Shown here: one piece after another, positions 35,530-44,140 of the stretch
Numbering within the stretch: position 1 is the stretch's first letter
Layout of the letters: the number at the start of each line of letters is the position of its first letter
From: Nitrobacteraceae bacterium AZCC 2146
GTDB taxonomy: Bacteria; Pseudomonadota; Alphaproteobacteria; Rhizobiales; Xanthobacteraceae
Direction: 5' to 3'
DNA: 64,000 nucleotides
NCBI GenBank assembly: GCA_036924855.1
Contig: JBAGRP010000001.1
Coordinates: 6,622,001-6,686,000 of the forward strand
Position numbers and translations under genes: made by a program
Notes under the pieces: model-generated
What the model was told of the DNA's origin: nothing
Database searches by the model: none
The model's input: only the letters and a program-made list of their open reading frames with translations

Positions 35530-36237
35530 ATGACGTCTCCCGTTATCCATCGCGTCGCCACGCTCGACCTCGCGTTCAAGCCAGCACCGTGGGTTTTCGC
35601 GGACGAGCGCCGCACCGATATCGATGCGCATTTCTCGCTGAAGCAGCGCGAGACGCCTGAAATTTTCAACGGCCGGGTGCTGCTCGGCCGCAATCCGGTG
35701 TTTACCGAAGGCCGCTTCGACGCCGACTATTTCGAGACCGATTTCGCCAGCTTTCTGGCATGGCGGGATTTCGGTTTTCCGGACAACAGCGTCTTCAACG
35801 GCTTCGGCATGGGCGCCTTGCGTGCGAGCGACGGCGCCTTCGTGCTCGGCGAGATGGCCGGGAACACCGCGAACGCCGGCAAAATCTATTTTCCGTCGGG
35901 CACGCCGGACCTTGACGATCTGCGCGGCACGACGGTCGATCTAGCGGAAAGCGTGGTGCGTGAGGTGGAGGAGGAAACCGGCCTGACGCCGGCGGACTAC
36001 CGTGCGGCAGAAGACTGGCATTGTGTGGTTACGGGATCGGCGATTGCGATGATGCGGATTCTCGATGTCGCGCTGCCAAGCGAGGCGTTGCGCGCGAAGA
36101 TGGAAGCCAATCTGGCTATACAGGCTGCGCCGGAGCTAAGCGCGATCCATCTGGTGCGCACGACCCGCGATTTCACGCCGGCCATGCCGCTATTCGTGAC
36201 AGCGTTCATTGAAGCCCAGTTCGCGCCTGCGGCCTGA
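35530..36237 (+). CDS. NUDIX hydrolase
   Basis: 235-residue protein with a NUDIX-like box in LAESVVREVEEETGLTPADY (around residue 145), giving REVEEETG as the metal-binding core. The N-terminal half (RVLLGRNPVFTEGRFDADYFETDF, FLAWRDFGFPD) resembles an extra N-terminal domain. The nucleotide substrate is unknown. The start may be the GTG at 35518 or the ATG at 35530. It abuts the PPK2 gene (TGATG overlap), suggesting a small nucleotide-metabolism pair. Confidence 0.82.
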   Translation: MTSPVIHRVATLDLAFKPAPWVFADERRTDIDAHFSLKQRETPEIFNGRVLLGRNPVFTEGRFDADYFETDFASFLAWRDFGFPDNSVFNGFGMGALRASDGAFVLGEMAGNTANAGKIYFPSGTPDLDDLRGTTVDLAESVVREVEEETGLTPADYRAAEDWHCVVTGSAIAMMRILDVALPSEALRAKMEANLAIQAAPELSAIHLVRTTRDFTPAMPLFVTAFIEAQFAPAA

Positions 36238-37268
36238 TGCGGCTGGCGCCGGCCGCTCTGGCGCGCTACCGTTCCGATCCCTTGTCCGGAGCCGTCGATC
36301 CTATGACCGCCAAGTCCACCGCGCCCGCGCTGAAAGCCTTTGTCGAGCCGTTTCGCGTCGATGGTTCGAAAGAATTTCATATCAAGGCGCATGACACCAG
36401 CGGGAACGGTGGGCTGCACAAGGAGACCGGCAAGAAGATCATCGAGGCCAATCGCCGCCGATTGCAGGAGCTGCAGGAAAAGCTCTACGCGCAGGACAGG
36501 TGGTCGCTGCTGCTGATCTTCCAGGGCATGGACGCCGCCGGCAAGGACAGCGCCATCAAGGCCGTGTTCGACGGCATCAATCCGCAGGGCTGCGAGGTCA
36601 CCTCGTTCAAGACGCCGTCGTCGAACGAGCTCGATCATGATTTCATGTGGCGCCACACGATCGCGCTGCCGCAGCGCGGTCGCATAGGCATCTTCAATCG
36701 TTCCTACTACGAGGAATGCCTGGTGGTGCGGGTGCATCCGGAAATTCTCGCCAAGCAAAAGATTCCGCCGGATCTGGTGACGAAAACTATCTGGCGCGAG
36801 CGCTTCGAAGATATTTCCGCGTTCGAGAAATATCTCGCGCGCAACGGCACCGTGGTGCTGAAATTCTTCCTCAACGTCTCCAAGGAAGAGCAGCGTCTGC
36901 GCTTCCTCGACCGGCTCGACGAACCCGCCAAGAACTGGAAGTTCTCGATGGCCGATATCGGCGAGCGGGCGCAGTGGGACAAGTATCAGGACGCCTATCA
37001 GGACACGATCGCGGGCACATCGAGCAAAGACGCGCCATGGCATGTGGTGCCGGCCGATCGCAAATGGTTCGCCCGCGTGGTGATCGGCTCGACCATCGTC
37101 AGTGCGCTGGAGAAACTGGATCTGAAATTCCCGACGGTCGAGGGCGACGCGCTGAAGGAATTCAAGATGGTGCGCGAGACGCTGGAGAAAGAGGGGCCGG
37201 TGGTGGTGAAGAAGGCGGCGGCGCATAAGAAGGTGGGGACGAAGAGCAAGGTGCTCGCGAAGGGGTGA
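36237..37268 (+). CDS. PPK2-family polyphosphate kinase
   Basis: 343-residue kinase that moves phosphate between polyphosphate and nucleotides. Walker A is FQGMDAAGKDSAIKAVFDGINPQG, the Walker B region is GIFNRSYYEECLVVRVHPE, and the lid is RERFEDISAFEKYLARNGTVVLKFFLNVSKEEQ. The C-terminus is Lys rich. The ATG at 36237 overlaps the NUDIX stop; a second ATG at 36303 (MTAKSTAPALKAF) is an equally plausible start. A single-domain enzyme of this size would use NDP or NMP; the class cannot be fixed from sequence alone. Confidence 0.9.
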   Translation: MRLAPAALARYRSDPLSGAVDPMTAKSTAPALKAFVEPFRVDGSKEFHIKAHDTSGNGGLHKETGKKIIEANRRRLQELQEKLYAQDRWSLLLIFQGMDAAGKDSAIKAVFDGINPQGCEVTSFKTPSSNELDHDFMWRHTIALPQRGRIGIFNRSYYEECLVVRVHPEILAKQKIPPDLVTKTIWRERFEDISAFEKYLARNGTVVLKFFLNVSKEEQRLRFLDRLDEPAKNWKFSMADIGERAQWDKYQDAYQDTIAGTSSKDAPWHVVPADRKWFARVVIGSTIVSALEKLDLKFPTVEGDALKEFKMVRETLEKEGPVVVKKAAAHKKVGTKSKVLAKG

Positions 37269-37282
37269 TATCTGTCTCCGCG

Positions 37283-37400
37283 AGTCGTCCCCGCGAAAGC
37301 GGAGACCCATGCGCCGTGTCCTATCGTCTCGGAACTGGAGCGAACGCCTTCCCTCAAGCCGAAAGGCGGGGGGTGGGTCCCCGCTTTCGCGGGGGACGAC
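37283..37400. repeat. GTCGTCCCCGCGAAAGCGG inverted pair
   Basis: GTCGTCCCCGCGAAAGCGG near 37283 is matched in inverse orientation by CCGCTTTCGCGGGGGACGAC ending at 37400, with TGGGTC/GACCCA extending both arms. The unit spans 118 bp between PPK2 and the leuA leader and is another intergenic repeat family. GGTCAG-CTATC-CTGACC (37433-37449) is a separate small palindrome of unknown use ahead of leuA. Confidence 0.7.
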
Positions 37401-37560
37401 ATCTGAGAGTGGGGCGGCTCGATCTCCGTTTAGGTCAGCTATCCTGACCATCTTTTGGCGTTGCGGCGCCCCGCATTTCTCGTTTACAACCGGCTCAGGC
37501 GCGCTGCGGCAACAAACCGTCAATGGTTTTGGCCGAGAATGCGGGCTTGAAGGTGTGGCA

Positions 37561-37689
37561 ATGCTGATTCGCAGCGAAATGGTTGGAGTTCACGGGGGAG
37601 CGGCTGTTGCCGTTCGTTCCGAAGCGATTCCGGCTGCGTCGCTGTCCACGCTCCTTCTCGGCGGGCTGCTGCTTCTTATCTGCCCCTGA
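37561..37689 (+). CDS. leuA leader peptide (Leu-rich)
   Basis: 42-codon open frame (ATG 37561, or ATG 37579 for 36 codons) ending SLSTLLLGGLLLLICP and a TGA. Its last 16 residues hold eight Leu codons (CTG, CTC, CTT mixed), seven of them in LLLGGLLLL. It lies 100 bp ahead of leuA and ends inside an RNA hairpin region, as expected for a leucine attenuator. The peptide is longer than the ilvB leader, so the true start is uncertain. Confidence 0.7.
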   Translation: MLIRSEMVGVHGGAAVAVRSEAIPAASLSTLLLGGLLLLICP

Positions 37690-37725
37690 GCGCCGTCTGG
37701 GCATTTTTGCCTGGGCACTCAGGGG
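37681..37725 (+). promoter_or_regulatory. Candidate leuA attenuator hairpins
   Basis: TGCCC (37681-37685) can pair with GGGCA (37699-37703), followed directly by TTTTT, a short terminator-like hairpin. The overlapping CCCCTGAG (37683-37690) can instead pair with CTCAGGGG (37718-37725). The two forms exclude each other, and the leader stop codon sits in their shared 5' arm. The short stem makes the terminator assignment tentative. Confidence 0.5.
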
Positions 37726-37788
37726 ACCGTGAGATTTCCAGCCCCCTCCGGCGCTCAAACAGCAGCGCCCCGACCTAAGGAACACTCC

Positions 37789-39354
<1,566 letters not shown>

Positions 39355-39380
39355 TCGCCCAACAAACTTGCACGGACTAA

Positions 39381-39408
39381 AAAACGCGGCGCCTCGGCGC
39401 CGCGTTTT
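39381..39408 (+). terminator. Rho-independent terminator of leuA
   Basis: ACGCGGCGCC (39384-39393) and GGCGCCGCGT (39396-39405) form a 10-bp stem flanked by AAA and TTT. It is a strong terminator just after leuA. Confidence 0.85.
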
Positions 39409-39544
39409 GCATTGCAGCATAGGTTGTGCCCGCCCCCTGCGAACGGGCAATGGTATTTGCACCCGCTTCTCTGTATTGCTGCTGCTGGCATACAAGCGAG
39501 GGGCCGTTCAACGAGCTCCGCCATCGTCATTCGGGAGAGAAAGC

Positions 39545-40546
39545 ATGCGCAAGTTGATCCTGGCAGCGGCATCGGTCGCGATCATGGCTCTGATCGGTCC
39601 GGCATCGGCCCAGTCGCCGATCGTCATCAAGTTCAGCCACGTGGTGGCGCCGAACACGCCGAAGGGCCTTGCGGCTGAGAAATTCAAGGAACTCGCCGAA
39701 AAATACACCGACGGCAAGGTCAAGGTCGAAGTCTACCCGAACTCACAGCTTTACAAGGACAAGGAAGAGCTGGAAGCCTTGCAGCTCGGTGCGGTGCAAA
39801 TGCTGGCGCCGTCGAACTCGAAGTTCGGGCCGATCGGCGTCAAGGAGTTCGAGGTGTTCGACCTGCCTTACATCCTTCCGGACCTCACCACGCTGCGCAA
39901 GGTGACCGACGGTCCGCTCGGCGCGAAACTGCTCAAGCTGCTGGATGCCAAGGGCATGACCGGTCTTGCCTATTGGGACAACGGTTTCAAGCAGATGACC
40001 GCCAACAAGAAGCTGGTGGCGCCGGCCGACTACAAGGGCCTGAAATTCCGCATCCAGTCGTCAAAGGTGCTTGAAGCCCAGTTCCGCGCGCTCGGCGCGA
40101 TCCCGCAGGTGATGGCGTTCTCCGAAGTGTACCAGGCGCTGCAGACCGGCGTGGTAGATGGCCAGGAAAATACGCCGTCGAATATCTACACCCAGAAAAT
40201 GCACGAGGTGCAGAAGTACACCACGCTGACCAACCACGGTTATATCGGTTATGTCGTGGTCGTGAACAAGAAGTTCTGGGATGGCATTCCGGCCGACACC
40301 CGCGCTCAGCTCGACAAGGCGATGAAGGAAGCCACCGCCTATGGCAATGGCCAGTCGGCAAAGGAGAACGACGACGCGCTGGCCGAAATGAAGAAGTCCG
40401 GCAAGACCGAGTTCATTGCCCTGACGGCCGGCCAGGATGCCGCCATGCGCAAGGCGGTGGAGTCGGTTTATACCGACGTGGCCTCGCGCGTCGGCAAGCC
40501 GCTGATCGACGAGTTTCTCAAGGAAACGCGCGGCGCCACTAACTAA
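39545..40546 (+). CDS. dctP: TRAP transporter substrate-binding protein (DctP type)
   Basis: 333-residue periplasmic protein with a signal peptide (LILAAASVAIMALIGPASAQ) and the DctP fold: IKFSHVVAPNTPKGLAAEKFKELAEKYTDGKVKVEVYPNSQL at the N-terminus, then KLVAPADYKGLKFRIQSSKV, whose Arg binds a carboxylate, and VVDGQENTPSNIYTQK. The ligand is probably a C4-dicarboxylate or related acid. GGGAGAAAGC precedes the ATG. The membrane subunits follow 246 bp later, beyond a palindromic repeat. Confidence 0.93.
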   Translation: MRKLILAAASVAIMALIGPASAQSPIVIKFSHVVAPNTPKGLAAEKFKELAEKYTDGKVKVEVYPNSQLYKDKEELEALQLGAVQMLAPSNSKFGPIGVKEFEVFDLPYILPDLTTLRKVTDGPLGAKLLKLLDAKGMTGLAYWDNGFKQMTANKKLVAPADYKGLKFRIQSSKVLEAQFRALGAIPQVMAFSEVYQALQTGVVDGQENTPSNIYTQKMHEVQKYTTLTNHGYIGYVVVVNKKFWDGIPADTRAQLDKAMKEATAYGNGQSAKENDDALAEMKKSGKTEFIALTAGQDAAMRKAVESVYTDVASRVGKPLIDEFLKETRGATN

Positions 40547-40568
40547 GCCAGATCGACGACAACGTGCC

Positions 40569-40717
40569 GTCATTCCGGGATGCACTTCAGACGGCGAAGC
40601 CGGCTGGAGGGCAGACCCGGAATCCAGAGATGGTTGAGCATCTCGGGATTCCGGGTTCGCTCGCAGCTTACGCTGCTCGCGCCCTCAGGCGCGCCAATTG
40701 GCGCGTCGGGGAATGAC
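40569..40717. repeat. Two-unit GTCATTCCGGG palindromic repeat inside the TRAP operon
   Basis: Unit one runs from GTCATTCCGGG (40569) to CCCGGAATCC; unit two runs from GGGATTCCGGG to GGGGAATGAC (40717), with CGCTCGCAGC...GCTGCTCGCG inside. It belongs to the same family as the copies at 16738, 25367 and 28828. It lies between the binding-protein and membrane genes, where a hairpin could uncouple their expression. Confidence 0.78.
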
Positions 40718-40792
40718 AGCAGGGGCAAATTCGCAAAACTTGAAGATCGTGCCACCTGATGTCGGGCGGTTGATCCATATCTGGGGGACTTG

Positions 40793-41368
40793 ATGTTTCT
40801 ACGCATCCTCGATCGGCTTGAGGAAACCCTGATTACGTTTCTGATCGGGGCCGCGACGGTGATCATCTTCATTGCAGTGATGCATCGCTACCTCGTCGGG
40901 ATTCCGCTGTTCTATCCGCTGCTGTTTCCGATCAACCTGTCTTGGGCGCAGGAACTGTGCATCTACATGTTCGTGTGGATGGCCAAGTTCGGCGCGGCCT
41001 ATGGTGTGCGCACCGGCATTCATGTCGGTGTCGATGTGCTGGTGAACCAGCTCGACGCGCGTTGGCGCAAGGGCACGATCCTGTTCGGCCTGTTCTGCGG
41101 CGCGTTCTTCACCGCCGTGATCGGCACCATGGGCGCGAAATTCGTCTACGGGCTGATGTATACCGATCAGGTCACGCCGGACATGGAGCTGCCGAGCTGG
41201 ATGGTCTACCTCTGCATTCCGCTCGGCTCCTATCTGATGTGCTTTCGTTTCCTCCAGGTCGCGTTCACCTTCTGGCGCGGCGGCGAGTTGCCGCATCATG
41301 ATCACGCTTACGTCGAGGGGATCGATGTGGAAGCGCCCGGCGCCGGCGTCGCGGAGATCACGCGATGA
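40793..41368 (+). CDS. dctQ: TRAP transporter small membrane subunit (DctQ type)
   Basis: 191-residue, four-helix protein: ETLITFLIGAATVIIFIAVMHRYL, then WAQELCIYMFVWMAKFGAAYGVRTGIHVGVDVLV, the DctQ-like core, and GSYLMCFRFLQVAFTFWRGGE at the end. It joins the large DctM subunit to form the membrane complex. The ATG at 40793 has GGGGGA upstream. The stop overlaps the dctM start by four bases (ATGA). Confidence 0.92.
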   Translation: MFLRILDRLEETLITFLIGAATVIIFIAVMHRYLVGIPLFYPLLFPINLSWAQELCIYMFVWMAKFGAAYGVRTGIHVGVDVLVNQLDARWRKGTILFGLFCGAFFTAVIGTMGAKFVYGLMYTDQVTPDMELPSWMVYLCIPLGSYLMCFRFLQVAFTFWRGGELPHHDHAYVEGIDVEAPGAGVAEITR

Positions 41369-42690
41369 GCACCGCATTTATTTTTTGCCTGCTGATCGCG
41401 CTGATGCTGACCGGCATGCCGATCTCGATCGCGCTGGGCCTCACGGTGCTGTCGTTCATCTTCCTGATGACGCATGTGCCGATCGAGTCCGTTGCGCTGA
41501 AGCTGTTCACCGGCATCGAGAATTTCGAGATCATGGCGATCCCGTTCTTCATCCTTGCCGGCAATTTCCTCACCCATGGCGGCGTGGCGCGACGCATGAT
41601 CAATTTCGCCACTTCGATGGTCGGGCATTGGCATGGCGGCCTCGGCCTTGCCGGCGTGATGGCCTGCGCGCTGTTCGCCGCGGTTTCCGGCTCCTCGCCG
41701 GCAACCGTGATCGCGATCGGCTCGATCATGATGCCGGCGATGGTGAGACAGGGCTTCCCGAAGAGCTTTGGCGCCGGCGTCATCACCACCTCGGGCGCGC
41801 TCGGCATCCTGATTCCGCCGTCCATCGTGATGGTGGTCTATGCGGTGGCGACCGGCGGCAGCGTTGCGCTCGATCCATCGGGGCATCGGGTGACGTCGGC
41901 TTCGGTCGGCCAGCTCTTTATGGCCGGCGTCATTCCCGGCCTGATGCTGGCGACGCTGCTCGGCGCGACCACGTTCTACCGCGCCTGGAAGAACGACTAT
42001 CCGCGGCTGCCGCGAGCGAGCTGGGCCCAGCGCTGGGTTGCGTTCCGGAGATGCATCTGGGGGCTATTGCTGATCCTGATCGTGCTCGGCGGCATCTATG
42101 CCGGCTGGTTCACGCCGACCGAAGCCGCCGCTGTCAGCGCGGTCTATGCCTTCGTGATTGCCGTATTCGTCTATCGCGACATGGGGCTAAAGGACGTGCC
42201 AAGGGTGCTGCTCGCCTCGGCCAATATGAGCGCGATGATCCTCTACATCATCACCAACGCCGTGCTGTTCTCGTTCCTGATGGCGAACGAAAACATTCCG
42301 CAGCAGATCGCCAACTGGATGTCGACCGCCGGCGTCAACTGGGTGGTGTTCCTGCTGGTGGTGAACCTGTTGCTGCTGATGGCGGGCAACGTCATGGAGG
42401 CGACCTCGATCGTGCTGATCATGGCGCCGATCCTGTTTCCGGTGGCGGTCAAGCTCGGCATTCACCCGGTACATCTCGGTATCCTGATGGTGGTCAACAT
42501 GGAGGTCGGCATGTGCCATCCGCCTGTCGGGCTCAATCTCTACGTCGCCTCGGGCATCGCCAAGATGGGCATCACGGAACTGACCATCGCGGTGCTGCCA
42601 TGGTTGCTGACCATGATCGCGTTCCTTGGCGTCGTCACTTATGTGCCGGAGCTGTCGTTGTGGCTGCCGCGCATGCTCGGGATGCTGTGA
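41365..42690 (+). CDS. dctM: TRAP transporter large permease (DctM type)
   Basis: 441-residue, about 12-helix permease. Conserved DctM segments include PFFILAGNFLTHGGVARRMINFA, FAAVSGSSPATVIAIGSIMMPAM, GALGILIPPSIVMVVYAV and NMEVGMCHPPVGLNLYVASGI. It drives Na+-coupled uptake with DctP and DctQ. It overlaps dctQ by four bases. The set is complete and looks functional. Confidence 0.95.
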   Translation: MSTAFIFCLLIALMLTGMPISIALGLTVLSFIFLMTHVPIESVALKLFTGIENFEIMAIPFFILAGNFLTHGGVARRMINFATSMVGHWHGGLGLAGVMACALFAAVSGSSPATVIAIGSIMMPAMVRQGFPKSFGAGVITTSGALGILIPPSIVMVVYAVATGGSVALDPSGHRVTSASVGQLFMAGVIPGLMLATLLGATTFYRAWKNDYPRLPRASWAQRWVAFRRCIWGLLLILIVLGGIYAGWFTPTEAAAVSAVYAFVIAVFVYRDMGLKDVPRVLLASANMSAMILYIITNAVLFSFLMANENIPQQIANWMSTAGVNWVVFLLVVNLLLLMAGNVMEATSIVLIMAPILFPVAVKLGIHPVHLGILMVVNMEVGMCHPPVGLNLYVASGIAKMGITELTIAVLPWLLTMIAFLGVVTYVPELSLWLPRMLGML

Positions 42691-42795
42691 CGAAATCGGG
42701 GCACGCATAATATCCGGCAACAGCCTGTCCAAAGCTTAAGTTGAAAGGGCAGGCGGGGGCGCTCATCTTCAGGCAACTATCCAATGGAGGTTGCC

Positions 42796-43383
42796 ATGAA
42801 GAAGATTTTGCTCGCCAGTGTCGCGGTGCTCGTCCTCGCCGGATCGACCGCGGTCTTTGCCCAGCACCGCCCGTGGTCGCATCAGCACGCCCGGATGAAT
42901 CCGGAAGACCGCGCCGCCTTTGCGGATGCGCGGATCGCCGCGGTGAGGGCCGGGCTGAAGCTGACGCCGGACCAGGAGAAATTGTGGCCACCGGTGGAAG
43001 CCGCGGTGCGCGATTTCGCCAAGCTGCGGATCGACCGCGCCAATGCCCGCATGAATGAGCGTCAGGACGACGCCAAGGGTCCGCAGACGCCGGATAACCC
43101 GGTCGCCCGGCTGCAGCAGCGCGCCGACGCCATGGCCACCACGGCGGCCGCGCTGAAGCGCATCGCCGAGGCTGCCGATCCGCTCTACAAGACCCTCGAT
43201 GACGGCCAGAAGCGCCGGCTGGCGATCCTGACCCATATGGAGGGCCGGTTCGGCGGCGGCGAGGGCTGGCGTGATCGCGGCGGCGAGCGCGATTCCGACC
43301 GGGATGGCGGTCGCGACCGTGACCGCGGCGGTCCGGACAGGGGATTCGGACGGGATCGCGGTCCCGGCCCGGACCGGCTGTAA
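42796..43383 (+). CDS. Periplasmic LTXXQ (Spy/CpxP-like) protein
   Basis: 195-residue protein with a signal peptide (KKILLASVAVLVLAGSTAVFA) and a helical body. The motif LTPDQEKLWPPVEAAVRDFAKLR (from about residue 54) is the LTXXQ signature of Spy/CpxP-type periplasmic chaperones. The C-terminus is unusual: about 45 residues rich in Arg, Asp and Gly (repeats of RDRGG/DRDGGRDRD), probably disordered. The ATG at 42796 has GGAGG upstream. It stands alone and is followed by a strong terminator. Confidence 0.85.
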   Translation: MKKILLASVAVLVLAGSTAVFAQHRPWSHQHARMNPEDRAAFADARIAAVRAGLKLTPDQEKLWPPVEAAVRDFAKLRIDRANARMNERQDDAKGPQTPDNPVARLQQRADAMATTAAALKRIAEAADPLYKTLDDGQKRRLAILTHMEGRFGGGEGWRDRGGERDSDRDGGRDRDRGGPDRGFGRDRGPGPDRL

Positions 43384-43419
43384 CCGGCGCGCCTGCCAGA
43401 CCACACCTGACTACGACGA

Positions 43420-43445
43420 AGCCGCTGAATTTCAGCGGCTTTTTC
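43420..43445 (+). terminator. Rho-independent terminator
   Basis: AGCCGCTGAA (43420-43429) and TTCAGCGGCT (43431-43440) form a 10-bp stem followed by TTTTC. It ends the LTXXQ gene. Confidence 0.9.
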
Positions 43446-43559
43446 GCATTTTGCGGGATGCGGCGATGGCCCGGGGATATTATATCGTCGCTCGCTGGAC
43501 ATCATCAGATCGCTTTGCTAAACGACGCCGTCCCTTACGGGGATATCCGGATTGGATCC

Positions 43560-43635
43560 GGGCGCATAGCTCAGTTGGTAGAGCAGATGACTCTTAATCA
43601 TCGGGTCCCAGGTTCGAGCCCTGGTGCGCCCACCA
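43560..43635 (+). tRNA. tRNA-Lys (anticodon CUU)
   Basis: 76-nt cloverleaf: acceptor arms GGGCGCA and TGCGCCC, D arm GCTC-AGTTGGTAG-AGC, anticodon stem GATGA/TCATC with loop CTCTTAA giving anticodon CTT, and T arm CCAGG-TTCGAGC-CCTGG. The CCA tail is encoded. It reads AAG codons, frequent in this GC-rich genome. Confidence 0.97.
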
Positions 43636-44140
43636 ACAAAATCAAACACTTACACTGTTTGAAGTAGTGGTGGTGAAACGCGGTCGACACCGCGGTTTGC
43701 AGTCTTGTTCTCTTTCGAACGTCAGGACCGCCGCTTCGGCGAGTTGCTTCTCGCGGCGGGGATCGTGGCCTCCTTCAGCTATGTCCGGTAAAGGTCGCGA
43801 TCTGCGGCCCCATGGCCAGGCACTCGCGTGGACTCGGAACATGAGATTGATTCCCTCATTGGCATGAATCCGGGCTTGGCCATGAAATGTTGCGGCCGAG
43901 TTACAGTCTCTGGAATTCCCTCGATTTGCTGGAACCCGCGGTTCCGATCGCACAAGCCTTCGGCAGTTGCCCACTTATGATTCACGCTCTGCCTGCGATG
44001 TGCATTGCGTAGAGGAGTCCGCGGGGCGTCCAATCGGGTATGAGCTGATGCTGATTCGCGATCGGGGTGCGGGGGCGCACCGACACAAGGCAGGAAGGAT
44101 CGCGGAACAGCAGGCCAGCCGACCATATGAGGAGCGGATC
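43636..44140. other. Intergenic region between tRNA-Lys and prkA
   Basis: About 505 bp with no convincing gene. Open frames on both strands have low-complexity or unlikely products. GGAACC-CGC-GGTTCC (43931-43945) is a small palindrome that might be a regulator site for the prkA operon. No repeat of the tRNA 3' end and no integrase are seen, so there is no sign of an integrated element. The prkA promoter must lie here; no -24/-12 element with correct spacing was found. Confidence 0.4.

Noticed and set aside
43560..43635. tRNA-Lys as an attachment site for a genomic island
   Set aside because: No integrase gene and no direct repeat of the tRNA 3' end is visible downstream, and the following genes are core stress genes.
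43880..43910. Sigma-54 promoter for the prkA operon
   Set aside because: TTGGCCATGAAATGTTGC looks similar, but the GG-to-GC spacing is 12, not 10.
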